DNA from: Nomia melanderi
Taxonomy: Eukaryota; Arthropoda; Insecta; Hymenoptera; Halictidae
Direction: 5' to 3'
NCBI RefSeq assembly: GCF_051020985.1
Contig: NC_135002.1
Location: forward strand, 1,488,001-1,552,000
DNA: 64,000 nt
Shown here: piece by piece, positions 63,571 through 64,000 of the stretch
Position numbering within the stretch: the stretch's first letter is position 1
Layout: each line of letters begins with the position of its first letter
Notes under the pieces: generated by a model
The model's database searches: none
Told to the model about the DNA's origin: nothing
Seen by the model: the letters and a program-made list of their open reading frames with translations, nothing else
Translations under genes and position numbers: made by a program

Positions 63571-64000
63571 GGATTATCCCGAACAACATCTGTCCACAGA
63601 CACGTCGATTGTATAAACTTCCAACTGCGACATCTTGAAATGTCAAACGCATGACTCAGGGCATGCCAGTATCTCGGCATCTACCCCGAAATACTTGCAA
63701 GTCAGAAACAAACTCCGGTTCCCGCAAGAGCCCCATTCACCCGAAACTTCGGCCGATCCCCGCATTAAAATTCTATCCGACGCGTTCCCTTACGCTCCCG
63801 CTACGAAAACAGACGTCGACGAACGTATCTGCCTCTCCGGTTTCCCTTTTTTTCCGTTTTAGGGACACGAAGTGTCCCCTGCGAATCGACTGAACGTCAG
63901 GGGACGCCGACAGGCTGACGCTAACGGCCGCCATATTAAAAGAAGGCGAGGAAGGAAGTGTCTTCCATTTGTCGCGCCGCGCGTGGCCGCAATACGGAAT

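Larger units (their letters stand above)
51648..64000. other. Upstream intron and/or intergenic DNA of the allatostatin gene
   Basis: 12.3 kb with no gene I can defend. I looked on the minus strand for a hydrophobic signal-peptide exon ending in phase 1 and found none; it may be very short or beyond the window. Contents: TTAA-type elements (51746-51937, 55081-55145, near 58574, 62019-62296), tandem arrays (53990-54400, 55898-56240, 59540-59895, 61060-61390, 63000-63570) and CpG-rich blocks at about 52760-52930, 53400-53690, 54390-54860, 55490-55870, 57180-58400, 59880-60470, 61480-61760, 62260-62520 and 63690-64000. Confidence 0.6.

Overview
This window is nuclear DNA from an insect, most likely a hymenopteran (bee, wasp or ant). 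Genes are split by GT-AG introns. Both neuropeptide genes have arthropod-specific mature peptides, and the amidated SYWKQCAFNAVSCF peptide is the form known from bees. CpG-rich blocks alternate with very AT-rich, repeat-dense DNA. The hymenopteran assignment is inference; the insect/arthropod assignment is strong.

Three protein-coding genes can be supported. (1) Minus strand, 3128 to 468: the CNMamide (CNMa) neuropeptide precursor, three coding exons, 146 residues. It has a signal peptide and one mature peptide, TPLTYTMLCHFKICNM-amide, finished on a 62-nt exon. (2) Plus strand, 12036 to 47474: a complete DNA ligase III gene (LIG3) in 20 coding exons, 1010 residues. Domain order is PARP-type zinc finger, DNA-binding domain, adenylation domain, OB-fold, basic/acidic linker and C-terminal BRCT. 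Intron 2 is about 22.4 kb. (3) Minus strand, 51647 to 51442: the last coding exon of an allatostatin C-family precursor ending in RKR-SYWKQCAFNAVSCF-GK-stop. Its signal-peptide exon was not found and may lie beyond 64000.

Layout: 1-3128 CNMa; 3129-12002 upstream DNA with repeats and CpG-rich blocks; 12003-48350 LIG3 with its likely polyadenylation signal; 48351-50981 spacer; 50982-64000 the 3' end of the allatostatin gene and its upstream intron or intergenic DNA. CNMa and LIG3 diverge; LIG3 and the allatostatin gene converge. The two peptide genes make secreted, disulfide-closed, amidated peptides for G-protein-coupled receptors. LIG3 is a nick-sealing enzyme of nuclear and mitochondrial repair. 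They are neighbours, not a pathway.

The non-coding DNA is unusually full of local tandem duplications (about 30 separate arrays with 20-200 bp units, mostly unrelated to each other). It also holds several families of short elements ending in TTAACCCTTT... / ...AAAGGGTTAA or TTAACACTAG... / ...CTAGTGTTAA that look like MITEs with TTAA target sites, and one roughly 570-bp fold-back element with telomere-like CCTAA repeats at its centre. I found no convincing tRNA, rRNA, known microRNA, CRISPR array or intact transposase gene.
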